Of a stretch of 64,000 nt of DNA, positions 52,501 to 61,426 are shown in pieces (position 1 is the stretch's first letter; each line of letters begins with the position of its first letter). The stretch is from G965230065 sp965230065 (GTDB taxonomy: Bacteria > Bacteroidota > Bacteroidia > Cytophagales > Cyclobacteriaceae). The stretch is taken from contig OZ245942.1 in the NCBI GenBank assembly GCA_965230065.1, positions 2,542,001 to 2,606,000 on the forward strand, written 5' to 3'. A program made the position numbers and the translations under genes. The notes beneath the pieces were generated by a model. The model was not told the origin of the DNA, did not search any database, and worked only from the letters and a program-made list of their open reading frames with translations.

Positions 52501-53664
52501 ATGAATCATTTGTTACAAGAATACAAAAATCAGTACAAAAACGCCTTGCTGGAAGACGTGGTCCCTTTTTGGGAAAGGCACTCTTTTGACCGGAAATATG
52601 GTGGGTATTTTACTTGCCTGGACCGGGAAGGAAAAGTATTTGATACAGACAAGTTCATGTGGTTGCAGGGCAGGCAAGTGTGGACATTCGCCATGTTGTA
52701 TAACCGGGTGGAACCGAAAGAAGAATGGCTGCAAATAGCTAAAAATGGTATAGATTTTCTGAAAAAATTTGGCAGTGATGATACCGGCAACTTTTATTTT
52801 TCTGTTGACCGGAAAGGAATACCCCTGGTACAACCTTATAATATTTTCTCAGATTGTTTTGCAGCCCTGGCCTTTAGCCAATACGCTTTGGCAGCAGGTG
52901 ATGAAGAGGCAAAGGAGATGGCACTCTCTACCTTTCAGAACATTCAGTCACGACAGCACAACCCCAAAGGGAAATACGAGAAAACCACCGGCAACCGCCC
53001 GTTGAAAAGCTTTGCCCTGCCCATGATTTTGTCTAATATGGTGCTGGAAATGAAGGATATTTTACCTGCTTCAGCAGTAACTGCTATCACTGATCAGTGT
53101 GTGCATGAAGTAATGGAAGTTTTTCTTGATCCGCATACCGGGCTGGTTTTCGAGCAGGTGGGCTTAGATGGTTCCCGGCTTGATACGTATGAAGGGCGCT
53201 TAATCAACCCGGGGCATGGCATTGAAGCCATGTGGTTTATCATGGATATTGCCCGGCAGAAAAATGATAAACAATTAATTGACCGTACCACAGATACGTT
53301 GATCCGCTTATTAGAATATGGGTGGGATGCAGAATTTGGTGGGATTTTTTACTTCATGGATGCCAAAGGCGCACCTCCACTGCAACTGGAATGGGATCAG
53401 AAATTATGGTGGGTACACCTGGAAGCCCTGGTGGGTTTGTCTAAAGCATACACAGCTACCCAAAGACAAGATGTTTGGGAGTGGTACGAAAAAGTACATC
53501 AGTATACCTGGCGCCACTTTCCCGATCCTGCGCATGGGGAGTGGTATGGCTACCTAAACCGGCAGGGCCAGCCTTTTATCACTTTAAAAGGGAGCAAATG
53601 GAAAGGGTGCTACCATCTGCCTCGTGCCTTGTACGAATGCTGGCAATCCTTTGCAACCCTCTAA
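52501..53664 (+). CDS. N-acylglucosamine 2-epimerase (AGE/RenBP type)
   Basis: The 387-residue alpha6/alpha6 barrel protein has no signal peptide. It matches the AGE family: FWERHSFDRKYGGYFTCLDREG, WLQGRQVWTFAMLYN, NPGHGIEAMWFIMD, and LEWDQKLWWVHLEALVGL with catalytic His residues. It converts N-acetylmannosamine to N-acetylglucosamine after sialic acid cleavage. It starts 33 bp after the sialidase gene. The aldolase and kinase that complete the route are not in this window. Confidence 0.92.
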   Translation: MNHLLQEYKNQYKNALLEDVVPFWERHSFDRKYGGYFTCLDREGKVFDTDKFMWLQGRQVWTFAMLYNRVEPKEEWLQIAKNGIDFLKKFGSDDTGNFYFSVDRKGIPLVQPYNIFSDCFAALAFSQYALAAGDEEAKEMALSTFQNIQSRQHNPKGKYEKTTGNRPLKSFALPMILSNMVLEMKDILPASAVTAITDQCVHEVMEVFLDPHTGLVFEQVGLDGSRLDTYEGRLINPGHGIEAMWFIMDIARQKNDKQLIDRTTDTLIRLLEYGWDAEFGGIFYFMDAKGAPPLQLEWDQKLWWVHLEALVGLSKAYTATQRQDVWEWYEKVHQYTWRHFPDPAHGEWYGYLNRQGQPFITLKGSKWKGCYHLPRALYECWQSFATL

Positions 53665-53710
53665 ATCCGAATCTTTTTCTGTGTTTTATGGGTTTATCAA
53701 GTAGCAATGC

Positions 53711-53727
53711 TTCATGAAAAATTCATG
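53711..53727 (+). promoter_or_regulatory. Direct repeat before the OmpR-type regulator
   Basis: TTCATG occurs at 53711-53716 and 53722-53727, an 11-bp step typical of OmpR/PhoB-class binding sites. The central CATGAA-AAA-TTCATG is also a perfect dyad. It lies 22 bp before the regulator gene. An autoregulatory site is inferred. Confidence 0.4.
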
Positions 53728-53749
53728 TTGACTTTTTATATTACTTATC

Positions 53750-54424
53750 ATGAACGTACTCATTGTAGAAGACGAAAAAAAGCTGGCGGAAGAAATCCAG
53801 ACCTTCCTGGCTAAAGAAGGATATTTATGCGAGGTATCACACACAGGCCGGGAAGCTTCCCGGAAAATTTATGTGAACGATTACGATTTTGTATTGCTCG
53901 ATTTGGGCCTGCCAGACTACGAAGGACTTGATATTTTGCAGGAAGCCATGCAGGAGAAAAAAGACACCGCCTTTATCATCATTACGGCCCGTGGCGAAAT
54001 TGAAGATAAAGTAAAAGGGCTTGACCTGGGGGCCGATGACTACCTGCCCAAGCCTTTTTCTTTACTGGAGCTGAACTCCCGCATGCAGGCCATTACCCGC
54101 CGTAAGCACGGACTGAAAGAAAACGTGGTGCAGGTGAAAGATGTGGAAGTGAACGCCACCACCCGGAAGGTAATATTTGAAGACCAGGAAATTAACCTGA
54201 CCAAAAAGGAGTTTGACGTGCTTTGGTACCTGGTGCTACACAAAAACCGTGTAGTTACCCGTTATCAATTGTTAGAACACATCTGGGGCACCAATATCGA
54301 AGACGACCTGGACTCCAATCATATTGATGTCCATATCAAAAATTTGCGCAAAAAAATCTCACAGTACACGGATATTGACTGGTTGGAAACCGTGCGGGGA
54401 ATAGGATATAAAGCGAACTTCTGA
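53750..54424 (+). CDS. OmpR/PhoB-family response regulator
   Basis: The 224-residue protein has a receiver domain with E7/D8, phospho-acceptor D51 (FVLLDLGLPDYEG) and Lys in LPKPFS. It also has a winged-helix DNA-binding domain (about 130-224; LTKKEFDVLWYLVLHKNRVVTRYQLLEHIWG, then LDSNHIDVHIKNLRKK). Its partner kinase is 82 bp downstream. The TTCATG direct repeat upstream is a candidate own site. Confidence 0.95.
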   Translation: MNVLIVEDEKKLAEEIQTFLAKEGYLCEVSHTGREASRKIYVNDYDFVLLDLGLPDYEGLDILQEAMQEKKDTAFIIITARGEIEDKVKGLDLGADDYLPKPFSLLELNSRMQAITRRKHGLKENVVQVKDVEVNATTRKVIFEDQEINLTKKEFDVLWYLVLHKNRVVTRYQLLEHIWGTNIEDDLDSNHIDVHIKNLRKKISQYTDIDWLETVRGIGYKANF

Positions 54425-54433
54425 ATGTTAAAG

Positions 54434-54488
54434 GTTATACGTTATTAGTTATTGGCGCTTTGTGTACCAATAACTAATAACGTATAAC
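54434..54488. repeat. 22-bp perfect inverted repeat inside a two-component operon
   Basis: GTTATACGTTATTAGTTATT (54434-54453) extended to 54455 pairs perfectly with 54467-54488 around an 11-base loop. The arms are made of the words TTATTAGTTATT and AACGTATAAC. It separates the regulator from the kinase and may lower kinase expression relative to the regulator. Confidence 0.8.
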
Positions 54489-54506
54489 ATATAACGATTA
54501 CGAAAG

Positions 54507-55829
54507 ATGAGATTAAGGACCAAATTTACATTTTACAGCACATTGCCCAAGCTGATCATCCTCGGGGTCATCATACTATTCCTGCCCCGCCTGATTGAGT
54601 ATTTTGTATACCGGCATACCGATGAGCAGCTGAATACTACCCGGGATCAGATTGTGGCTTATATTGAAGAAAACGGCGTTGGCCCGTACATTGGGCCGGA
54701 AGGCATCAGCCGGCAAATATACCAGGACGACTTTACCCATTTCTTGTCGGTGGTGCCTATGGAACGCCAGCAGGTGCTGTTGCCAGAGCAGGTACCTCCC
54801 GGAAACGTACGCCGGGAGGACGAAAGCAAGATCAAAGATTACCGGGTACTTTCTCAGGTAGTGAACATCGGAGGCCGCCCTTACCAGATAGAAGTGGGGC
54901 AAAGCCTGGATGCCATAGAACAACTGGAACAATCTATCAGCCGGTTTGCCGTGTACCTCATGCTGGTGATTTCTGGCATTGTACTGGCCATTGATATGGG
55001 GTTTACCCACATGGTACTCAATCCCCTTCGAAGTATCATCAGGAAGCTGCAAAAGGTGAAAAAACCTGAGAATTTTGACTTTTCCCCGGTAAAAACCACT
55101 ACCCAGGAGTTCCGGTACCTGGATGAAAGCATCAACGAAATGATGCAAAAAATCAATGAGGCGTTTTTGAAAGAGAAAGAGTTTGTAGGCTCTGCATCCC
55201 ATGAAATGCTCACGCCCATTGCCGTACTGAATTCACGGTTTGAGAACATGATAGCGGATGGGGAAACGCCTGAAATCATTTCTGAAAAACTGGTAGATTC
55301 CCAAAATGTACTGCTCAGGCTTAATAAAATTATCAAATCCCTCCTGCTGATTTCAAAAGTAGAATATAACTATTATTTAAAGGAAGACACAGTAAATATT
55401 CGCGAATTGGTAGAGGAAGTTATGGAGTATTCAGAAGACCGGATTGCCGCCAGGGATATTACAGCAAAAGTAGAAGTAGATGCAAATTTTGCTTTTGACC
55501 ACTGTAACCGCTCCCTTTTGTTTACCATGTTGCTCAACCTGGTGAGCAATGCCATCAAGTATAACCGGGAAGGGGGAGAAATCCATATCAGAAGTACTGA
55601 TGAACACGGGCATTTTGCGTTGCATATTCGAGATACAGGGGTCGGTATTTCGGAAAAAGAGTTGCCCCACATTTTTGAAGGCTTCAAAAAGTTAAAGACC
55701 AGCGAAGGCGAAAGCAACCGCCTCGGCCTGCACATTGTCCGTTCTATTGCCAACCTCCATCAAATCAGCATCAACGTACAGTCTGAAGTAGGCAAAGGGT
55801 CAGTATTTACATTACAGTTTCCTAAATAA
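54507..55829 (+). CDS. Sensor histidine kinase, partner of the OmpR-type regulator
   Basis: The 440-residue protein has two membrane helices (about 10-30 and 148-168) around a periplasmic sensor domain of about 115 residues. The cytoplasmic part has a His phospho-acceptor near residue 232 (GSASHEMLTPIAVLN) and an ATPase domain (NLVSNAIKYNREGG, IRDTGVGISEKELPHIFEGFKK, NRLGLHIVRSIA). It belongs to the small HisKA class found beside OmpR-type regulators in Bacteroidota. Signal unknown. Confidence 0.93.
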   Translation: MRLRTKFTFYSTLPKLIILGVIILFLPRLIEYFVYRHTDEQLNTTRDQIVAYIEENGVGPYIGPEGISRQIYQDDFTHFLSVVPMERQQVLLPEQVPPGNVRREDESKIKDYRVLSQVVNIGGRPYQIEVGQSLDAIEQLEQSISRFAVYLMLVISGIVLAIDMGFTHMVLNPLRSIIRKLQKVKKPENFDFSPVKTTTQEFRYLDESINEMMQKINEAFLKEKEFVGSASHEMLTPIAVLNSRFENMIADGETPEIISEKLVDSQNVLLRLNKIIKSLLLISKVEYNYYLKEDTVNIRELVEEVMEYSEDRIAARDITAKVEVDANFAFDHCNRSLLFTMLLNLVSNAIKYNREGGEIHIRSTDEHGHFALHIRDTGVGISEKELPHIFEGFKKLKTSEGESNRLGLHIVRSIANLHQISINVQSEVGKGSVFTLQFPK

Positions 55830-55935
55830 AAAACCTCTTTTAAAAATCTTTCACTTCCTTTCATTTTTTGCCAAGAATCATTATTCTATATATATTTACT
55901 TTGCAAAATAAAACTAATATAACTAACGTGGAATA

Positions 55936-56550
55936 GTGTTGATCTTCCAGGAAGAAATAAAGAGCCACCCTAACCTGACTGATCGGGAAGCATGGTATGC
56001 CCTCAAAAATGGGAGTGAAGCTGCACTGGTCACAATTTACAAAAAATATATTTACGCCCTTTACAACTATGGCGCGCGCATAACGACCGACAAAGATCTT
56101 CTGGAAGATAGTATTCAGGACTTATTCTTTAAGCTTTGGAAAAAAAGGGCATCCCTGAGTGATGTAAGCCAGGTTAAATTTTATTTGTATAAAGGGCTGA
56201 AGACCAACATTCTCGATAATATCAAAAAAAAGAATAAGCAGGCACTACACACGAATAATAACCATGATCTTTTCTTTAAAATAGGGTTGCCACACGAAAA
56301 TTCTCTGATGGATCAGGAAAGTGCAGACAGGAAGAAGTTTGAAGTCCAACGAGTAATCAATACCCATCTTACCTCCAGGCAAAAAGAGGCGATCATCCTC
56401 AGGTTCTATGATAATCTGTCTTATGAGGAAATCGCCGAATTGTTGTCGATGAGAACCAAATCTACCTATAATCTTGTCTACCGGGCACTGTATACCATCA
56501 AATCCCACCTGGATATCGTACCTGTGGTACTAATAAGCTTTCTTCAGTAG
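55936..56550 (+). CDS. ECF sigma factor of the SusCD locus
   Basis: The 204-residue FecI-type sigma-70 protein has region 2 (about 25-95; LLEDSIQDLFFKLWKKRASLSDVSQVKFYLYKGL) and region 4 (about 140-195; LTSRQKEAIILRFYDNLSYEEIAELLSMRTKSTYNLVYRAL). The start appears to be GTG at 55936; no ATG lies near. It is followed by FecR, SusC and SusD, the usual trans-envelope signalling set in which substrate capture by SusC frees the sigma factor. Confidence 0.9.
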   Translation: MLIFQEEIKSHPNLTDREAWYALKNGSEAALVTIYKKYIYALYNYGARITTDKDLLEDSIQDLFFKLWKKRASLSDVSQVKFYLYKGLKTNILDNIKKKNKQALHTNNNHDLFFKIGLPHENSLMDQESADRKKFEVQRVINTHLTSRQKEAIILRFYDNLSYEEIAELLSMRTKSTYNLVYRALYTIKSHLDIVPVVLISFLQ

Positions 56551-56732
56551 TTGGTTTAGTAATAATACTTCTCATACTTCTTATTTTATTTATGGATATA
56601 AAGGTATATTATTGATATATATTCAATATTATCCTCATTTTTTTATTTATAATGTAAATTTTAAAAAATCACTCATCTTCATTGAGGTAAAATCAAATCT
56701 TCTTCAGTCTTAATAGTAGAAAGTTTACCACA

Positions 56733-57815
56733 ATGAAAGATTACGGTACCTATACAACCATTGATTTCGTCCTGGATAAGGAATTTCAGGAATGGATCCA
56801 GAATCCTGATGAAAATAGTACTACTTACTGGCAAGAAGTTCTTTTGTTGTATCCCAATCAACAAGCAGCCATTGATAAAGCTACCAAGATACTTCAGTCG
56901 TTGAAGTTCAAACCCATATCCGCAACGGAAATTCCCGAAGAAAGGCTCCTGGAAGGTATTCTTGATAGAATTTATCAAGAGCGGGAAAAAGTTTTGGGGC
57001 AAGCCCGCTCGCAAGTTCATGCTACTAAACAGGCACGAATTGTACGTTCTCGAGGCTGGCAAAAAGTGGCAGCAAGCCTGACTTTGATCCTCAGTTTCTC
57101 ATTTGCGTTATATTTCATTTTTTCTAATCCTGCCAGTCGGCAAATACAAACCGCCTATGGGGAAACCCGGGAGGTAGTGTTGCCAGATGGTTCTTTAGTC
57201 ACCCTCAATGCGAATTCATATCTGGAATTTTCTACTGATTGGGACGATGTATCCGAAAGGGAAGTGTTGCTGGAAGGGGAAGCCTATTTTAAAGTATCAA
57301 AAGTAGCGATAGAAAATACTTCGGCTCATAATGCGCTCCATGAGACATCGAAATATCAAAAATTTATTGTGCATACCCAGAATTTGGATGTGGTAGTATT
57401 GGGTACATCCTTTAATGTGAACCATCGCCAGGAAAAGACACAAGTGGTGTTGACAGAAGGCAAAGTGGAAGTGCAGATTGATCAAGAAAAGGAAAAAGTT
57501 ATGATGGAACCCGGGGAGTTGCTGGAGTATATGCCCTCCCGGCGCAGCATTGCCAGGGAAATCGTGAACCCAGAATTGTTCAGCTCCTGGCAAACCCATC
57601 AGTTGATCTTTGATGGCGTTCCCTTGTCACAAGTAGCCCAAAGATTAGAAGAGATTTTTGGTTATAAAGTCTCGTTCATTCAAGAAGAAATTAGTCAATA
57701 TATATTCAGAGGAACCGTGCCTTCAGATGATATTGAAGTGTCGGTAGCGGTGTTGGAAAACGCGTTTGGGGTAACCATTGAAAAAAATGAAAAGCAACTG
57801 ATTTTCTCTAAATAA
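56733..57815 (+). CDS. fecR: FecR-family anti-sigma factor
   Basis: The 360-residue protein has a cytoplasmic N-terminal helical domain (1-108), one membrane helix (about 111-130) and a periplasmic FecR domain (about 135-245; TAYGETREVVLPDGSLVTLNANS, then VLGTSFNV). A DUF4974 C-terminal domain (about 285-355; VPLSQVAQRLEEIFGYKVSF) follows and would contact the STN domain of SusC. It controls the ECF sigma encoded upstream. Confidence 0.95.
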   Translation: MKDYGTYTTIDFVLDKEFQEWIQNPDENSTTYWQEVLLLYPNQQAAIDKATKILQSLKFKPISATEIPEERLLEGILDRIYQEREKVLGQARSQVHATKQARIVRSRGWQKVAASLTLILSFSFALYFIFSNPASRQIQTAYGETREVVLPDGSLVTLNANSYLEFSTDWDDVSEREVLLEGEAYFKVSKVAIENTSAHNALHETSKYQKFIVHTQNLDVVVLGTSFNVNHRQEKTQVVLTEGKVEVQIDQEKEKVMMEPGELLEYMPSRRSIAREIVNPELFSSWQTHQLIFDGVPLSQVAQRLEEIFGYKVSFIQEEISQYIFRGTVPSDDIEVSVAVLENAFGVTIEKNEKQLIFSK

Positions 57816-57816
57816 A

Positions 57817-57869
57817 AAAACCCCACCAAGCTTCGTTCTGTGCAAATTACGTGGGCTTGACAGGGTTTT
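57817..57869 (+). terminator. Nested hairpin between fecR and susC
   Basis: AAAACCC (57817-57823) pairs with GGGTTTT (57863-57869), and inside it CAAGC (57827-57831) pairs with GCTTG (57855-57859). It begins right after the fecR stop codon. It may be a terminator for fecR or a leader structure for the SusC gene. Confidence 0.65.
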
Positions 57870-57903
57870 GCTAATCAAATGTTCAACCAAAATAAGTAAA
57901 ATT

Positions 57904-60900
57904 ATGAGTAAGAAAAAACCATTTACTCGTTATCTATTACTCCTTTTGACAGTAATGGGTTTCGGCTTTCACTGTTTTTCCCAAAGTGTGGCAGTGAAAC
58001 CGACTTCTGCTTATGCAGCTTTACATGTCGTTGCTGAAGATGACAGCGATGGTTTGTTGCAGCAAAGCAGGTCGTTACAGTCAGTATTGGCCTCTTTTGA
58101 GGAAAAATACAAGGTGTTTCTCAGTTATGACCTGGAAGTAGTAGGGGATAAACTGGTGGATGCCCGCAAAGTGGAGGAAGCTGAAAATAAGAGCAACCTG
58201 GAAGAAGTGTTGGATACGTTCTTAAAACCCTTAAACCTGGATTACAGGCGGGTGAAGGAAAATTATTATGTGATTTTTCCGAAAGTAGCAGATGCGAAAG
58301 AGGTTAAAAAGATCAACAATGTAAAACCTCAAAATGGGAGCAGCTATCCTTCGCTAGCTAAGAGTGGGAAAATGACAGCCTCCCTCAATTTTATGGGGCC
58401 TGTACGGCAATATGAGCAAAATATCACTGGAAAAGTTACAGAACAGGAAAGTGGGGATGGATTGCCAGGTGTGAATGTGGTGGTGAAAGGGACTACCACA
58501 GGTACAGTTACTGATATGGATGGAAACTACAGTATCATTGTTTCTGACGAAGTTAATACTTTGGTCTTTTCATCCATAGGATATATTACACAGGAAGTGG
58601 CCGTGAATGGAAGAACCGTTATCAATATCGTTTTGAATGAAGATGTACAAAGCTTGAAAGAAGTTGTAGTAGTAGGATATGGAGTACAAAGAAAAAGCGA
58701 AGTTACAGGATCAGTAGGTGTTGTTTCTGGTGAAGTTTTAGAGGCACAGCCAAGCTTTAATGCATTGCAGAGCTTAAGAGGTAAAATTTCCGGGGTAAAC
58801 GTATATACAAATTCAGGTTCCCCCACCGGAAGTAATCGTGTTATCATTCGAGGTATTGGAACCATCAATGCATCATCTGAACCTTTATATGTAGTAGATG
58901 GTGTTGTGATGACCGATATTGAAACGATGAACCCTAATGATATCGAAAGTATTGAAGTGCTCAAAGACGCTTCTTCCGCAGCTATTTATGGATCGAGGGG
59001 TGCAAATGGGGTGATTTTGGTTACCACTAAAAGGGGAAGTGCGCAACCCGGTGTAGTTGTTGAATATACAGGAGACATCAGCATCAGCAGAATAGCCAGA
59101 AAAATAGATGCCATGGATGCACAGGAGTTTATGGAAGTACAAAGGATTGGTTACGAAAATGCACCACTTTTCAATGAATATCCTCCCGGTGAAGAACCCC
59201 AGATGGACCTGAGCGACCGCCGCATTTTTGATGAACAGGGCAACCCGATTTATGATACCGACTGGCAGGACGAAGCCACCCGCACAGCCATCTCTAACAA
59301 CCATCAGTTGAGTATTCGAAGTAGTAGCGAAAACTCATCTTTTGGTGCTTTTCTGAATTATACAGACAGGGAAGGGGTATTTCTCAATTCTTATATGAAG
59401 CGGGCCAGTATTAAACTTGTGTACGATGCAAATCCAACAGAATGGCTCAATGTGGGTGCGAACCTGACAACGTATAAAACCTGGGCCAATAATGTTACTG
59501 AAACGGGTGGAGGATTTCATGCCAGCCGGGCCATGCTGGAAGTACCTTCTATTTTTCCAGTAAAATGGCCTGATGGTTCCTGGACCAACAGTACACAGAT
59601 TGATGGTTTTACCTTTGAAGGTCAACCCAATCCCGTACATCGATTATTGGAAGAAGAAAGACTGAATAACGGTACTCGGATCTTTGGGAATACTTATCTG
59701 GAGTTCAACCTGGCTCCTCATCTTACCCTGAGAACGCAGTTTGGTATCGATAATCTCCTGGAAGAAGAGAGATACTATGCTCCCACTGATATGATTACGG
59801 TAGGATTTCCGGATGGGAATGCAGGCATTTCTAACGCAGAAACCATGTATTGGCAAAATGAAAACTTCCTGACCTACATCAATGATTTTGGACCGCACAG
59901 AATAAACGCCATATTGGGAGCCAGTTGGCAGCAACAAATTGAAAAAGGAAATGGGATGAGCGCGCGTGGCTTTTCCAACGATTTTTTCAATTTCAACAAC
60001 ATTGGCGCCGCCTCTACCCATAACCCTTCTTCCTCCTATGCCAATGACTGGACGATGAATTCTTACTTCACCCGCGTCAGTTATACGTTTAAAGACACTT
60101 ACACTGCAACATTTACCGGAAGGACCGATGGTTCTTCCCGCTTCGGGGAAAACAACAAATATGGGTTTTTTCCCTCAGGAGGAATTTCATGGCTAATTTC
60201 CAATGAAGAATTCATGGGAGGGGCGGATGCTATTAGTCATCTCAGGCTCCGTACTTCCTATGGAATTACAGGTAATACTGAGATCGGGTTGTTTCAGTCA
60301 TTGGCTACGATTGGCTCAGGTACTATTCTGTTAGGCGGGCAACGGGTGTCAAACAGCTTTGTCCAGCGAATCCCAAATCCTGATCTGGAATGGGAAAAAA
60401 CCAAGCAGTTTGATGTAGGCGTTGAAGTCGGTTTGTTCAATGAAATTATCTCTTTAGAACTGGATTACTACTATAAGCTAACAGAGGATCTGATCCTGGG
60501 ACGTCCCATCCCCACATCCACTGGCTTTGGTACAATCACTGATAATATTGGCTCCGTTTCCAACAAGGGAATAGATTTTATGCTGACTACCAGAAATATG
60601 AGTTCTGAAAATTTTTTGTGGACCACCACGCTTAATTTCAATTATAACAAAAACAAAGTCGAGAGCCTGGGAGCTAATGATGAGGACATTTTTCCTGGCC
60701 CTAACTGGGTGGCCGGCAGCCAGACAATCCTTCGCGTGGGAGAACCCGTCAGCTCTTTTTGGGGATACGAACGATTAGGTACCTGGAGTACGGACGAAGA
60801 GGCAGGGGCAGCTGAAGTGGGAGCCATTCCCGGAGAGGCTAAACGGTCGGTACAAAAAACGATCATTGGGAACGGATTGCCTGACCTAACCGGTAGCTTT

Positions 60901-61392
60901 ATCAATCGCTTCAATTTCAGAAATTTTGATGCCACCATTGACCTGCAATTCTCTTATGGCGCCGATATTATGCAACAAACTTTGGCAACCGCAGAAGACA
61001 GGCAAGGGCTCACCAGCGGTATTGCCACCCAATTGTATGATGCCTGGACTCCAGATAACCAGAACACCATGATTCAGCAGATTCGGCATACCGTACTTTC
61101 TGGTCAAAATCTCCAACCCGACAGCCATTGGATAGCAGATGGATCTTACCTCAGAGGAAATTTAATAGCCCTCGGCTATACCTTTGACCAGAACATCCTT
61201 TCTTCCCTTGGGCTTGATCAGTTCCGGATCAATGCCAGCGTACAAAATGCTTTTGTTATTTTCTCCAAAGATTTCAAAGGATTTGACCCGGAATCATCTA
61301 CATGGAATGATAGTAATTTCGGGCAAAATATTTTCTTCTATGAGTATCCCAAACCCCGAACATTTACTTTGGGAGTAAATGCCCGTTTCTAA
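57904..61392 (+). CDS. SusC/RagA-type TonB-linked outer-membrane transporter with STN domain
   Basis: The 1162-residue protein has a signal peptide (RYLLLLLTVMGFGFHCFSQ), an STN secretin/TonB N-terminal domain (about 55-115; LQSVLASFEEKYKVFLSYD), a carboxypeptidase-regulatory-like domain (about 150-228; GLPGVNVVVKGTTTGTVTD), a plug domain (DASSAAIYGSRGANGVILVTTK) and the SusC barrel. The STN domain matches the upstream FecR/sigma pair. The ATG at 57904 is used, not a TTG 12 codons earlier. It imports oligosaccharides with the SusD lipoprotein that follows. Confidence 0.95.
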   Translation: MSKKKPFTRYLLLLLTVMGFGFHCFSQSVAVKPTSAYAALHVVAEDDSDGLLQQSRSLQSVLASFEEKYKVFLSYDLEVVGDKLVDARKVEEAENKSNLEEVLDTFLKPLNLDYRRVKENYYVIFPKVADAKEVKKINNVKPQNGSSYPSLAKSGKMTASLNFMGPVRQYEQNITGKVTEQESGDGLPGVNVVVKGTTTGTVTDMDGNYSIIVSDEVNTLVFSSIGYITQEVAVNGRTVINIVLNEDVQSLKEVVVVGYGVQRKSEVTGSVGVVSGEVLEAQPSFNALQSLRGKISGVNVYTNSGSPTGSNRVIIRGIGTINASSEPLYVVDGVVMTDIETMNPNDIESIEVLKDASSAAIYGSRGANGVILVTTKRGSAQPGVVVEYTGDISISRIARKIDAMDAQEFMEVQRIGYENAPLFNEYPPGEEPQMDLSDRRIFDEQGNPIYDTDWQDEATRTAISNNHQLSIRSSSENSSFGAFLNYTDREGVFLNSYMKRASIKLVYDANPTEWLNVGANLTTYKTWANNVTETGGGFHASRAMLEVPSIFPVKWPDGSWTNSTQIDGFTFEGQPNPVHRLLEEERLNNGTRIFGNTYLEFNLAPHLTLRTQFGIDNLLEEERYYAPTDMITVGFPDGNAGISNAETMYWQNENFLTYINDFGPHRINAILGASWQQQIEKGNGMSARGFSNDFFNFNNIGAASTHNPSSSYANDWTMNSYFTRVSYTFKDTYTATFTGRTDGSSRFGENNKYGFFPSGGISWLISNEEFMGGADAISHLRLRTSYGITGNTEIGLFQSLATIGSGTILLGGQRVSNSFVQRIPNPDLEWEKTKQFDVGVEVGLFNEIISLELDYYYKLTEDLILGRPIPTSTGFGTITDNIGSVSNKGIDFMLTTRNMSSENFLWTTTLNFNYNKNKVESLGANDEDIFPGPNWVAGSQTILRVGEPVSSFWGYERLGTWSTDEEAGAAEVGAIPGEAKRSVQKTIIGNGLPDLTGSFINRFNFRNFDATIDLQFSYGADIMQQTLATAEDRQGLTSGIATQLYDAWTPDNQNTMIQQIRHTVLSGQNLQPDSHWIADGSYLRGNLIALGYTFDQNILSSLGLDQFRINASVQNAFVIFSKDFKGFDPESSTWNDSNFGQNIFFYEYPKPRTFTLGVNARF

Positions 61393-61426
61393 AAAATTGT
61401 CATCTCAAATAATACGAAATTCTACT

